Assembly: GCA_016647705.1 (NCBI GenBank)
Contig: CM028329.1
Span: forward strand, 54,515,231 to 54,579,230
Length of the DNA stretch: 64,000 nt
Source: Eucommia ulmoides
Lineage: Eukaryota; Streptophyta; Magnoliopsida; Garryales; Eucommiaceae
Direction: 5' to 3'
How positions within the stretch are numbered: position 1 is the stretch's first letter; every line of letters begins with the position of its first letter. A program made the position numbers and the translations under genes. A model generated the notes under the pieces. It was not told the DNA's origin. It saw nothing but the letters and a program-made list of their open reading frames with translations, and searched no databases. Of the stretch, positions 22,850-33,650 are shown piece by piece.

Positions 22850-24990
22850 GATTGGAAGTCATCCAAAGTCTAAGATCTGGGTGGATCAATGAGGAATTCA
22901 TGCATGAGTGCTACTCTTTCTCTTCTAAAACCTTCAATGCCATAATTAACGTTGATTTGTACGCTATTGAATATGCTCTTCATGCCATGTATTATAGCAA
23001 CACCGCAATCAACACTGCAAAATATAATATGTTAAGAGAATTCATCAATAACTGGTTGTGTTTGGGTAACATAATTAATTAGTAATAAATGAAGTGAACT
23101 TACATAGATGATCCTTGATCTGGCACATTATTGGAGTTTGAAATTTCAGCATCCAACAGCTGATATTCACCGGCTTCCTTTGACAATAATGCATCAACAT
23201 AACGAACCTACATTTGAACATGGAAAAAAAATGGTGAGGATTATTTATTCAACATTGCACTAGCAACAAAAGCTTTAAACCTATGTATTGAAACTCAAAA
23301 GTCTTTTTGCATTCTCGTAAAATCTATCAACATCTCCGGGACGTCAGAGGTTGATCGAATTGCAGTGTGTCTACTTCTGCTCCTGCTTATCACAAACAAG
23401 CAGTGTCTAGTGTCTCGTTGATGATGTCAATCTTACAGTATTTATTGGGAAATGCACGAATCTATAGTTATCGGAAAATGCTTTTATAATTTTTGGGTTA
23501 AGATTGTCAACCAATACTTTCTTGTCCCCTTGTGTAATCCAAAACTGTATATATTGTAAAACATTTCAAAAAATTAGTAACACGTATTGTGTGCATGCAA
23601 ATCAAATAAAAAACATAAAAACACATTAAAAAATGTAAAAAAAAATAAAAATGTAACAATTTGATTACCCAACAACAACTATTGATGAAATATGACCGAT
23701 TTGGCAAATCATGACCAATCCCTTTTAAAGAACTTGCAACCCTTGCTTGATCAATAGACAGCATCTCCATACATCCGTTGATGACCTAAAAATGTTTAAT
23801 TAATCACCCACATAATGTTATAATCATCTGCACATTTCTAAATAAACACAAAAAGTGTAAGTAACATGACAATTGTGTTGCATGTTACATGTAACATAAA
23901 ATTTTAGGCTTTGTTATGTTATATATAACATTGCAAAAAAAAAAAAAAAAAAAACATCGCAGGATTTAAGTAAACTATCAAATGTTACATGTAACATTAC
24001 ACCTGAATGCTACGTGTAACATCCTAGATGAAATGTTACATGTAATATTTCGCCTGTTATAACTAAAAGTGACTCACAATATTTGAGAGTTGAGTCTCTC
24101 ACAACAACCAGATCAAATCAAGAATGGATACTTGAGTAAACATCCATTTTGCTCCCCAGACAAATGCTCTGCAATAAAATGAAGAAAGCAAAACAAAAAT
24201 GATGTACATCTCATGTGTGTTGTTCCAAAATAACATATTTGACACTTAAACTTACCCACGTCCATCCTCCCATATAATCTGATTGAGTTTCTCCTAGTCA
24301 TCGTCTGCAATCATTCTTGCAATGGCATTGTTGCGTGGAGGCAATTCTTGAGGTTCATTGTCGTTTTGGGCCAATGTACTTTGTTCATTGCTCTTGATCA
24401 CATCATCCGTTCTTTGGTTATCAAGGACTGGTACATCATACGTTTTCTTCAATCGTCGCAGTTTCTTGACAGGTACATCGTATTTGTGGATTGAGTCATC
24501 ATCGGTCTTCCATGTCTTGACGTGACTCTTAACTTTTTTTTACGAGCGATGTTGGTGTCTTGGTTTCAGCCTTTGTACGCGTACTGCGCCTAAGCTTTAG
24601 TTTTGCTGGAATTGACGTCCTTGGCGGTGAATTATGGGCACCAATGATTGATGCTTGTCTGACAATCACGTTGTCTCTGTCTTTGAGCTCATACTGGTAA
24701 AACGCTGTCAGACCAGTCATTTTTTTAGCATGTTCCATCTCTTCCTCTACTGATTGCGTTACCGAATACACAAGGACTTCTTCAAGCTTTTCCACCATCC
24801 TCTTCTGTTGTGTAACATTGTGAACTTTGGCTTCTACCAAATTCTCATCTATTTTCTTTTTCTCTTCCATCAACCTCTCTATCTCATCCTGCAATTGGTT
24901 TTTCTCATCACCAATCATCTCTATCTCACTTTCCAGATGTTGAATCTCTTTTATCATTTTTCTCTTCATCTTCTTGCGCTTCACCCTCAC
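22850..24990 (-). pseudogene. Ulp1/C48 SUMO-protease-like transposon gene, decayed
   Basis: Exon-like blocks on the minus strand, in order. 24990-24529: coiled coil rich in E, K and Q, then RRSTRTKAETKTPTS. 24528-24260: TWKTDDDSIHKYDVPVKKLR and EKLNQIIWEDGRG. About 23770-23660: CMEMLSIDQARVASSLKGIG. About 23545-23280: TLLVCDKQEQ, then RPGDVDRFYENAKRLLSF. About 23200-23100: YVDALLSKEAGEYQLLDAEI. About 23020-22850: SVDCGVAIIHGMKS. Ulp1 family members (C48 cysteine peptidases) have a His-Trp before the LLV strand and DCG around the nucleophile; here the codon after His is TAG instead of TGG, and the Cys codon is at 23005-23007. A one-base shift in an A run near 24535 and further stops (one at 24298) mark it as a pseudogene. 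The upstream end is lost at about 25000. Such genes usually travel inside MULE or CACTA elements. Confidence 0.68.
23875..24055. repeat. Palindromic 16-mer cluster 2
   Basis: About five copies of ATGTTACATGTAACAT or variants (near 23880, 23915, 23983, 24008, 24033), within what would be an intron of the Ulp1-like gene. Same motif as cluster 1. Confidence 0.78.
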
Positions 24991-25016
24991 CTTATCAACC
25001 TTCTATAATAGTTTCT

Positions 25017-25055
25017 GATTAATGATATTAGATCATGTAAAATGTGCCGTGATCA
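25017..25055 (-). repeat. 3' LTR remnant of the Athila-like element
   Basis: The minus strand begins TGATCACGGCACATTTTACA and continues ATGATCTAATATC, matching the first ~40 bases of the LTR at 35247. It abuts the Ulp1-bearing block. Confidence 0.7.
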
Positions 25056-26545
25056 CACCCCTAAGCCTAAATTTTGCTAGTCCTTGAGCAAAACTAAATA
25101 TATTAATTAAATGAAAAGGCTACTTTCGTAGGGAGTACGATTGTATTTGGCGTATGCAATAACTTATAAACCCTTGGTCACCCCTCGTAGACGAGTATAG
25201 TCTTGTAAGGGTTTACAGTGATGCTACCCACAAATATCTCAAATTCCTTATTGTGCATTTTATTCATCAGTAAAGATTTATCAGTCTTGTTCAATGATAA
25301 CAAATCAAGTCAAGATTACCCATGAGTTACTGAAATAGCCATTGATCTCATAGCACGTGATTATTAACAATATTCATTTTTGTACCCATAACATACATGC
25401 AACTCTCATTTATAATGAATTTAGCACAAGTAACTAGTCAACCCTTTCTAAACAATCAAACAACTTTTTTCCGAAATAAAAAATGTATTTGTCTATATAT
25501 TTTTTTCTACATATATATTTTATATATATATATATATATATAAACCAAACATTTAAAAAAAAAAAAAAAAAAAGTGACTTGTGCAATGTTAATCCTACTG
25601 GACTTTCTAAGGTGTCCGTGTTGTGAGTGTTGGGCTAATACTCCCAATCCAGTTGGCTCAGAGCATTAGGTGTTAAGACACCCTTCAGGCTTAATAACTC
25701 GAACATCTTAGACTTTGAGGTTAACGAGTCATTTATTGTCTTAACAAATCGTTTCCCCCTTTTGACGCGAACACTCAAAGCTTACTGAGGTAAGAAACTC
25801 AGTTACTCAACACAAGTTCATCATTAAGACAAAATTATTATTATTAACACACATTTTTTTATTATTTTTTTTAGGGTTAAGTTATTCTAATGCCAAAATT
25901 TAGCAAACTAGCTCATGTACTAAATTTAGAATAAAAGAAAGTTAACATGCATGTAAGGGTTAAAAAAATAAAATATTTTTAAAAATCAGTCCTATGTTCC
26001 AATGAATATTTTAGCAAACTCAAGTTCATACCCAACAGACATGTTATCATAGGATAGAATGAAAAAATTAATTTCAAAATAAAATATCTGAAGGAATACA
26101 AGCATTTACCCCCCAAACCTAAACTTCACATTGTCCTCAATGAGATAAATACAAAACTAATTTGGTAAGGAGAGATAAAACCTGACGTAATGAGAATGCA
26201 AATCTTAACCAAATTAGTACGCAATGCTTGTAAACTTGTCTGACACAATACTCAAGGAAACTCATCAAGTCAAAAATAAAAGTAAACCCTAAAATAAGAA
26301 ATTTAAAACAACATTGGGTTGCCTCCCATTCAGCGCTAAATTTAATGTCTTCAGTCGGATGTTGAATGTCTTAAACCCCCTATCCGTAGTGGAGTAACCC
26401 ACACCTCACCTTCTGTTGAGTTACTCTTCAGTCGGTTAGGGAAGAGTTGCGGGCGACACTCACATTTCTCAACTTCTTTCCCGGATCAAATCTCTTTTCT
26501 GTGAGACGTACTTTGTGGCCTTTTTGCTAAGCCCCCAAAGAGAAG

Positions 26546-27400
26546 TTAAGTTACATCAACCCATTGAATATGAAATGAATTATCTTTGGTTAGGGTTGAC
26601 GGTTGGTCCACTACATCAAAAAGATACCCCTTAATTTTGGGATGCAGTAGCATGGGTATGATGGATGTTTTAATCATAGGGAGATAATCTAAATGTGTCA
26701 TCGATGGTTCGATCTCATTTTCTTTATGATTTTCTACCCCGACCTCCTCAATGTATGTATTCTCAACTTCTACGCTTACCAACTCACCTACACTTTTGTA
26801 TCCCACTTCTTTCTTTGCCTTACTAATCGGTGATGGTTGAGCCAAAAGCGACTCAAACTCAGTATTATAGCATTTGGGTTCCTCACCAGTTTCGCTCAGC
26901 TGTGGTACTTTTAACAACTCTTCGTTTTCAATCTCGTGCTCTAGAACACTTTCCTCAACACCTAGATAATCACTCTTTTCATTTTCCCTATTTAATATTT
27001 CAACCATTCCCTTGACTTGGGCTGTTAGTTGGTCTATCCTTTCAGTTTGCTCTTCCCAGGTTTTAAGGACTTGTTGTTCTTTTACAAGTTTAAGGATTTG
27101 TTGCAGTTCAGTGGATTGAACATTCGTATCCTCTTGGGGAAACAATGGTTGATATTGGGGTTGGTAGTAGGATTGATTGTAAAAGTGTGACCCCGAAGGC
27201 TCACTATAATATTATTGATCCCATCCATAATTATTTGAGTATTGATTATGATTGAGTGGCGGATAATATGGGTCAGAATAGGTATTATTATAGGGATATG
27301 TGGAATTTTGGTAATTGTAAAGACATTGATTAGTGAGATGGGCACGACTATGACATATGTTGCATGAATATGGGTTATGTTGCAGTCTGAAGGCATTAAG
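26546..27400 (-). mobile_element. Gag-like region of the Athila-like element
   Basis: The minus strand shows, in two overlapping frames, a CxxC region with asparagine- and tyrosine-rich sequence (CNICHSRAHLTNQC; NQYSNNYGWDQ), followed by a charged coiled-coil-like stretch (EEQTERIDQLTAQVKGMVEI) and an acidic tail (VEESVLEHEIENEELL). This resembles gag proteins of Athila/Tat elements in layout. It is a fossil and is broken. Confidence 0.5.
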
Positions 27401-27501
27401 TTGATCTATTTTTTTTTAGTACATTAGCTAACCTCCCAAAGACATCATCCATCTATTCTAGTCCCAATATTTTTTTTTTTTGCTATTTTTTTATTGTTAA
27501 A

Positions 27502-27556
<55 letters not shown>

Positions 27557-27557
27557 T
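27502..27557. repeat. (ATT)n microsatellite
   Basis: About 18 uninterrupted trinucleotide units. The poly-isoleucine open frames across it are artefacts of the repeat. Confidence 0.95.
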
Positions 27558-28780
27558 TAACTGTTACAGTTACTAATTGTTTTCTGGGGGGTTTAATATG
27601 GGCCCCAAGGCCTATACATATATTAGACTCATCACCATATGCTAATACAAATTTAATACAAAACCCAATGTTGTACCCGTGAGTTTCCAACACAGAGAGA
27701 GCGCGTGAGTGGGAGTAAAAATGGAAGGTTGTTCTTGAGAGGGAAAGTGCCAATTTTTTTGAAACAAAATACATTGCAACTGCAAATCTTCCTCCCATTC
27801 CTCTCTCTCGCCGTAGTGAAGTATCTTAAAGTATCCCGTCGTTGTTCAACAAACTCGCTGCCGTCGTCGTCGTCTTCCACGCCATTCCTGTCCTGTCACA
27901 TGCCATCGCTGTTAAGCCCAATCCCCGTCGCCGTTCCTTCAAACGCCGTCGCCATCCTGTGCTCCGATATGCTTTTTTAGTCCCCATCTATTATCCATTT
28001 TTAGATTTCAGGGATTTCGATTGTTGTGCATTAAAGATCATTGTTCGAATTTAGGGTGTGTTCACAACTGTACAAAAATTCGAATTTTGATATGTGTGTT
28101 TATTCCTTTTCAAATTTGGTTTGATGATGGTTGATATCTTGAAATATTTACTGTTTCGGTTGTTAGGATTTTTGATGTGTAGCAAGAATCACATATATGA
28201 AATCATGTTCTTTGTATTCCCCTTTGTTTGGTTAGTGTTTCTGTTCTCAATTCTTGTCCCAACGTAACAAATTTTGGAATAGTTACTGTGTAGCAATCAA
28301 TCTTGAGATTTTTATTGTACAACAAAAATCTTATAGTTAAGGTCTTGTTTTGGATTCACGTTTTGTAATGTTTTCACTGTTGATGCGGATTTTTGATTGA
28401 ATCGTTACTGTGGTGTTAGAATTGGTGTTTAGTTAATGTGTGTTAAAAAACATATATTTGATTTACAAAGATTATTACTGTGTAGCAAAAACCTATCTCC
28501 CCCGTTGTATTGTTGATATTTTGAGTGTTGAGATAGTTAATGTGCTGTAAAAATTATATATTGTTGTTGTGTTCTTGCATTTCGCTTTGGTTTTATCACA
28601 AATAGAGATGGCTATTGCTTCTGTTATCAATTTATGTTTCCAATGGAAAATTGTTGGAGCATGTTTATGACACGCCTCAGCAAAGGGTTGATTGGTAAGT
28701 GTAGATTTTTGTTTGTATTAGGTTTGTAAGAATATGCGATATCATACTCGAAATTTGTATGTTTTTTTTTTTTTTTGTAG

Positions 28781-28955
28781 ACCTGACTGTGGAGTAATTA
28801 TTACGTATATAATGAGGAAGTTCATCCTTGGGCAACAAGCAAACGTCAACCGTGAATGCGAAGCTAGAATATCAACGGTGGAAAGGGCGGATCTTATCAA
28901 GGATATAATAAATGACAAACATGGCTGTTGGGATTTTGATCCGTTTTATGCGTAG
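28781..28955 (+). pseudogene. C-terminal exon of a Ulp1/C48-like protease gene
   Basis: After a T-rich tract and an AG acceptor at 28779-28780, the frame reads PDCGVIITYIMRKFILGQQ, then ERADLIKDIINDKHGCWDF, ending at a TAG (28953-28955). DCGV with the following hydrophobic helix is the nucleophile region of Ulp1-type C48 peptidases (Cys codon 28788-28790), and a short helix with RADLIK-type sequence ends many plant transposon-borne copies. I could not recognise the upstream His and Asp exons, so this is called a fragment. It differs in orientation and sequence from the Ulp1 remnant at 22850-24990, so it is not a simple copy of it. Confidence 0.6.
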
Positions 28956-29217
28956 AGTAGTTGAGCGTAATGGGTTCATTGACAAAATGTTTTATTCCTT
29001 TTTTATATTATTTGATTAAATGATTTACTTGTTTCTAAACGTTTTGACATTTTATGATGGATGTGGTCCATGACTAATCTCGATGTGTGGGTATATTTCT
29101 TGTTACGTAATCAAGTTCGTGCATGAAATGTCTAAGTCGAATAATGTTATCGGACACAATTATTTGTTCTATTAAAAATTATTGTACATTAATTATTCCA
29201 GTGCAGTAAAAATTACT

Positions 29218-31470
29218 GTGAATTAATATTCACAGTAATTGTTGTGAGCTGATATTATTTTGCAGCCAGGGGAGGGCCCTTAGTTTTGTTGGTAAGAATT
29301 CGGATGAGAAATCAGGTGGATTGTTGCTTGCTTATATTAGTTAAATGATATATCATTTACCCTTATGGTGAACAAGTGCATGTACCTGGAGTTCCTAATC
29401 GGGGTGGTCCCGTTGAGGCCGACGAAACAGGTCAGATATTTGCTTATTTTCTTAAAAGTGTTTTTGTTAGTCCCTGCTATCGGTATTACACCACTTCCTG
29501 CAACCTCTGATCAAACAATTTTATGAGCTTAAGAAGATATTTCTCATGCCCATTTTATTCTTGGTTTCAATACTCCTTCAGGCAAAGAATTTCTTTACTG
29601 GCTTATTACTGATGATGATGCACGAGGGAATGCATTTTGGTGAGTTTCAAAGTTTATCTCCTATAATCCTCTTTCATACACAGATACTCTAAGACAATCA
29701 TATATTGTCTTTTGTTTTTTTCCCTTTCTTAAGAATCGTTGTGTTATACATGTGTATGTTAATGCCAACCTTTTTGTTTTGCATGTGTATCTTTTGTTGA
29801 ACTGCAACCAAGTTAACATCGATATCCCGTTTGAATTCATAGGACTTTGGTCGGTATGATTGATCACATTCTATTTTCATTTGGAAACAACTATCAATTT
29901 TATGTGAATTAATATTCACAGTAATTGTTGTGAGCTGATATTATTTTGCATCTTCATGTATATATATACATATATCATTTAACACTAGTTAAATGATGGA
30001 GAGACATTTTTTTTTGGGTTGGTTGTCTGTTACTTTTAACAGGTCGATATGGATACACATCTATCTATGGGGACCTTCCGGAATTCGAGTTGAATAAATA
30101 ATTACTAGGCATTAATTATGCCGCTACAATGAATATTACTGTGCAGTAATATTCATCTATTATGCATGAGCTAGTATTCTTTTGAGTTGAGTTCCAATTT
30201 GTTGGTTAAATGGTTCTCTCCAAGTGCAGCTACTAAAATTGATGGTCTGTTTGGATTTTGGATGTTGTTTAGGGGTCTTATTTGTTTTTTAATGATTTAG
30301 TTGATTGATTTGTGTATTTTTTCTTTTTTTTCTCTTCTTTTTTTTTTTTTTTTTTTTTTTAAGATATTGAGTGTGCAGTCTATAGATGGGTTTGATTCAT
30401 GTATTTTTTTCAAAGGAGTTAGTGAAGAAATATCCTAATTCCACTGGCCTTTGCCATTCGCCTCCATGGAAAGGCATAAGTCATAGTTCAAATCTGGTAA
30501 GGGGCTTCGGCTTTTTTCCATAAAACCCCAATCGTAGTATTCATATTTGAAGGGAGAAATAAGCAACTGTTAATGTTTGGAATGCAAAATAACATTTTTG
30601 CTTGGGTCAATATCTTCTTAAAGACCATGGGATCCTCATATTTCCTCATACTATGATGTAGAGAAAATGTTCTTAATTGACTTGCACATCCAGCTGCATT
30701 ACAGGTTTCCACTATCTTCTCTACTGGGCCATTCCAAAGTTCTATAGTGAATACTAGTTTGATGCAAATGCCAATTGCCAAGTAATATTCATAATCTGTC
30801 TCTTAGAAATTATGCAAAGGAATAGTGTCTCATACTTTGTAAGGATAAAGTCCGCTTTATTAAGGGACATGGGTATAATCAGTCTCTACCTCTTTCATGT
30901 TACTTGATGCATTTTTAAAATGAGGCAACTAAGTAGCCCGCATGTTTCAACAGGATGGAGAGGCTTATGGTCACATGTTAAATGTTCTTGCTCCTGAGCA
31001 CACTAATCCATCCACATTGACATTAAAAGGATCATGAGCCTGTCCTGCTTGACCCTTATGGTGAGCAAGTGCATGAACGTGGAGGTTCTCATTGAGAAAG
31101 TCCCGTTGAGGCCGACGAAATAGGTCAGCTATATCCATCTTTCTGTATATGTATATCATTTAACATTAGTTAAATGACAGAGAAAAATTTATTTTTTTTG
31201 TTGGTTTGGTTGTTTGTTACTTTTAACAGGTCGATATGGGTGCACATTTATCTATGCGGATCTTCTGAAATTCGAGTTGAATAAAAAATTACTGTGTATT
31301 AATTATTTCGCTACAATAAAAATTACTGTGAAGTAATATTCATATCGTACTCCATGGATACACGTCTATCTATGGGGGATCTTCCGGGATTCAAGTTGAA
31401 CAAAAAATTACTATGTATTAATTATTCCCCTACAATAAAATTTACTGTGAAGTAATATTCATCTATTACT
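29218..31470. repeat. Direct and inverted repeats inside the insertion
   Basis: A 45-50 bp stretch (AATTAATATTCACAGTAATT and following bases) occurs almost identically at 29218-29268 and 29902-29950. A segment with GTCCCGTTGAGGCCGACGAA recurs at about 29360-29440 and 31050-31130. A segment with TTACTTTTAACAGGTCGATA recurs at 30005-30130 and 31190-31330 and lies inverted at 32245-32300. Confidence 0.75.
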
Positions 31471-33627
31471 CCATGTTTGATTTACTTAAAGAATCATTGT
31501 ATCCTCGCCAAATCATGGCTTCTAAGCATTTAATTCATCTTTATGGTGTTCGTGTATATGTTTTTTAATTATCGATTGAATTTCGATTTTGATTGTTGTT
31601 CTAATCGATTATTCTTAAACGCAAATAAAAGTGATTAGCATAATGTACGTACATTAACAAAGAGAGAGATAGAAGAAGCTCAAATCTCTTAAGAACGTAT
31701 GAACCATAAACATGAGAAATTTAGAATGGAGGTTTTAGTATAAACTAATAAAGCCGAATGAACCAAATTGAAGTGAAATATCACAATATATGGACATTAA
31801 TGAAGTCAACAACAGACTTGAACATCAAAGTAAAATCGTTTCCACAAACAAACAACAATCACGAAAGAATATAACCAAAACATAAAATTAACATAACAAA
31901 CTAGAAAAAATGAACCTATTGATAAAACAATTCTAGTCATGAAAACATCCACAAGAATGTCGAATTTTTCAAAAATAAATAGAAACTAGTGCTCCAAAAA
32001 ATATAATGAAAGTCTAATAAATGATGTCATCTCAAATGGGTTCTTTGCATATTTTCCTGTTGTGTCCTTTCCCACCGCAGCGACTGCGCAACCCCGTATA
32101 CTTATCACAAGTATGGTCGTCCAATTTTCCATTTGCTGATCAAAATAAAAAAATATTCAACAATTATAACTATATATCAAAACAATTAACCAATTATAAG
32201 TTGTATATCAATTATTCAACTGATTGTAACTGTGCAATAATATTCATCCATATCGACCTGTTAAAAGTAACAAATAACCCAACCAAAAAAAAAAAAGTAA
32301 AAAATCGAAAAACAATTACCCAATTATAAGTTTCACAACAACTATACAACTAATTAAAACTGTACATCGATATTCAATTCATGAAATCTATGCAGTAAAA
32401 ATAACACAATTATAATCGTATAGTAATATTCAACCAATTATAATTGTACAACAACATTCAATCAATTCAACGTTGTTTCGGAATATCTATGAGGTTGTAA
32501 AACAAAAAATTCAACCAATTATAATTGAACAATAAATATTTAGTAAATTATAAATGTACAGCAATATTTAACCAATTATAAACTGTACATTAATGCATTC
32601 ACGTGCGAGCGCGTTGGGGCTAAGCTACGGATAGCCATAGCTTAGCCGAAAGAGTTAGTTAAATATTCTGATAATCAAGCTCCACAAAGTAACAATTACT
32701 GCAACTAAATTAATCTCAATGGTTCTAGTGATTTGTTCTAAAAAAAGTGGAAACCAAATAAAAACACATTTTCCCTTCATATATATATGACAGCATCTGT
32801 CATATCTATATGAACTAATAATGAAGAAGATGGTGTTCATGATTTCAAAAAGATAATCCAACCAATAGCAAAAGCAAAAATCGAGAAACGGTTCTTGTTT
32901 TATGTTCCTAATTTTTCAAAATTCGAAACAACTCTTGAAACATGGAAGGTGATTAAAGATTCAAACCTGTAACTCTTGAGCTGCTACTCAATCATGCCGT
33001 TGAATCTGTTGTCGTCGCCACCGAAGTTGTTGCCGTCACAGCCGAAGTTGCTGCCGTTGCCGCCGATTCGTCGCTGTCTTTACCTCCTGCCAACGTGGAA
33101 ATGGGTTTCACGATTTAGGCCTTTTCCTATCACCGTCCTCACCTTATTTCCAAAAATACCTAAATAGCAAGAGTAATCCAAAGCCTCGCGTGAGTCTTGT
33201 GCATGTACAAATGGGCTTTTCTCAAAATAAAACTAATTGCTTGGGTATTACATGTTATGGGCTGATTTGTTTGGGGCCCATTCAAATATCAAGTGTAGAA
33301 TTGAATGTCTAATTAAAAAATCCTTGTTTTTTTTTTTACTTTTTTTTTTCTCCAAAAATCATTGAAAAAAAAAAGAAAAAAATTTAATGTACCTCAAATA
33401 AAACAAATAAGCCAAGTTACAGTTTTATGTTTCACTGTTTTTTTCTTTGGACACTGTTTGGTTTTTTATTTTTTATTTTGTTACGGTTTCTATATTTTTT
33501 TTAATTGCTATTTCCTTTATTCGTTATTTTTAATACTACTTTTTTTAATTTAATTTTTGTTTGGTTTAATATTAAACAAGTAAGGAAAAGAAAGATATAA
33601 ATTAAATTCGATAATTAGCGATGCTGA

Positions 33628-33645
33628 TTCTCGGCAACGGTGCCA
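33628..33645 (-). other. Primer binding site, tRNA-Asp type
   Basis: The minus strand reads TGGCACCGTTGCCGAGAA, differing at about three positions from TGGCGCCGTTGCCGGGGA, the Asp-tRNA site used by Athila elements. It lies a few bases inside the end of the LTR, as expected. Confidence 0.75.
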
Positions 33646-33650
33646 AAATT

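Larger units (their letters stand above)
22080..25015. mobile_element. DNA-transposon-like block with palindromic 16-mers and a Ulp1 gene
   Basis: The block contains a decayed Ulp1-like gene on the minus strand and two clusters of the palindrome ATGTTACATGTAACAT. Plant MULE and CACTA elements often carry Ulp1-domain genes and subterminal repeats, so a DNA transposon is the likeliest source. I could not find terminal inverted repeats or a target duplication. The right edge meets the 3' LTR remnant of the Athila-like element at about 25016, where both are cut short. Confidence 0.5.
27590..33300. mobile_element. DNA-transposon-like insertion with Ulp1 exon and many internal repeats
   Basis: This block interrupts the Athila-like element. 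ATGGGCCCCA occurs near its left edge (27598) and, inverted, near its right edge (33270); CGTCGTCGTC-rich and GCCGTTGCCGCC-rich stretches lie about 300 bases inside each edge. The motif TTACTGTG(T/C)AG with ATATTCA recurs dozens of times at 28290-31460, and related motifs lie inverted at 32150-32600. A Ulp1-like exon lies at 28781-28955. This fits a non-autonomous or decayed MULE/CACTA-like element, but the ends are too diverged to fix the superfamily or a target duplication. Confidence 0.5.

Noticed and set aside
23507-23770. Minus-strand 87-residue frame as a complete small gene
   Set aside because: Only its first ~40 residues look coding; they fit as one exon of the Ulp1-like gene, and the rest is AT-rich intron.
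27494-27682. Poly-isoleucine open frames
   Set aside because: They are read through the (ATT)n microsatellite.
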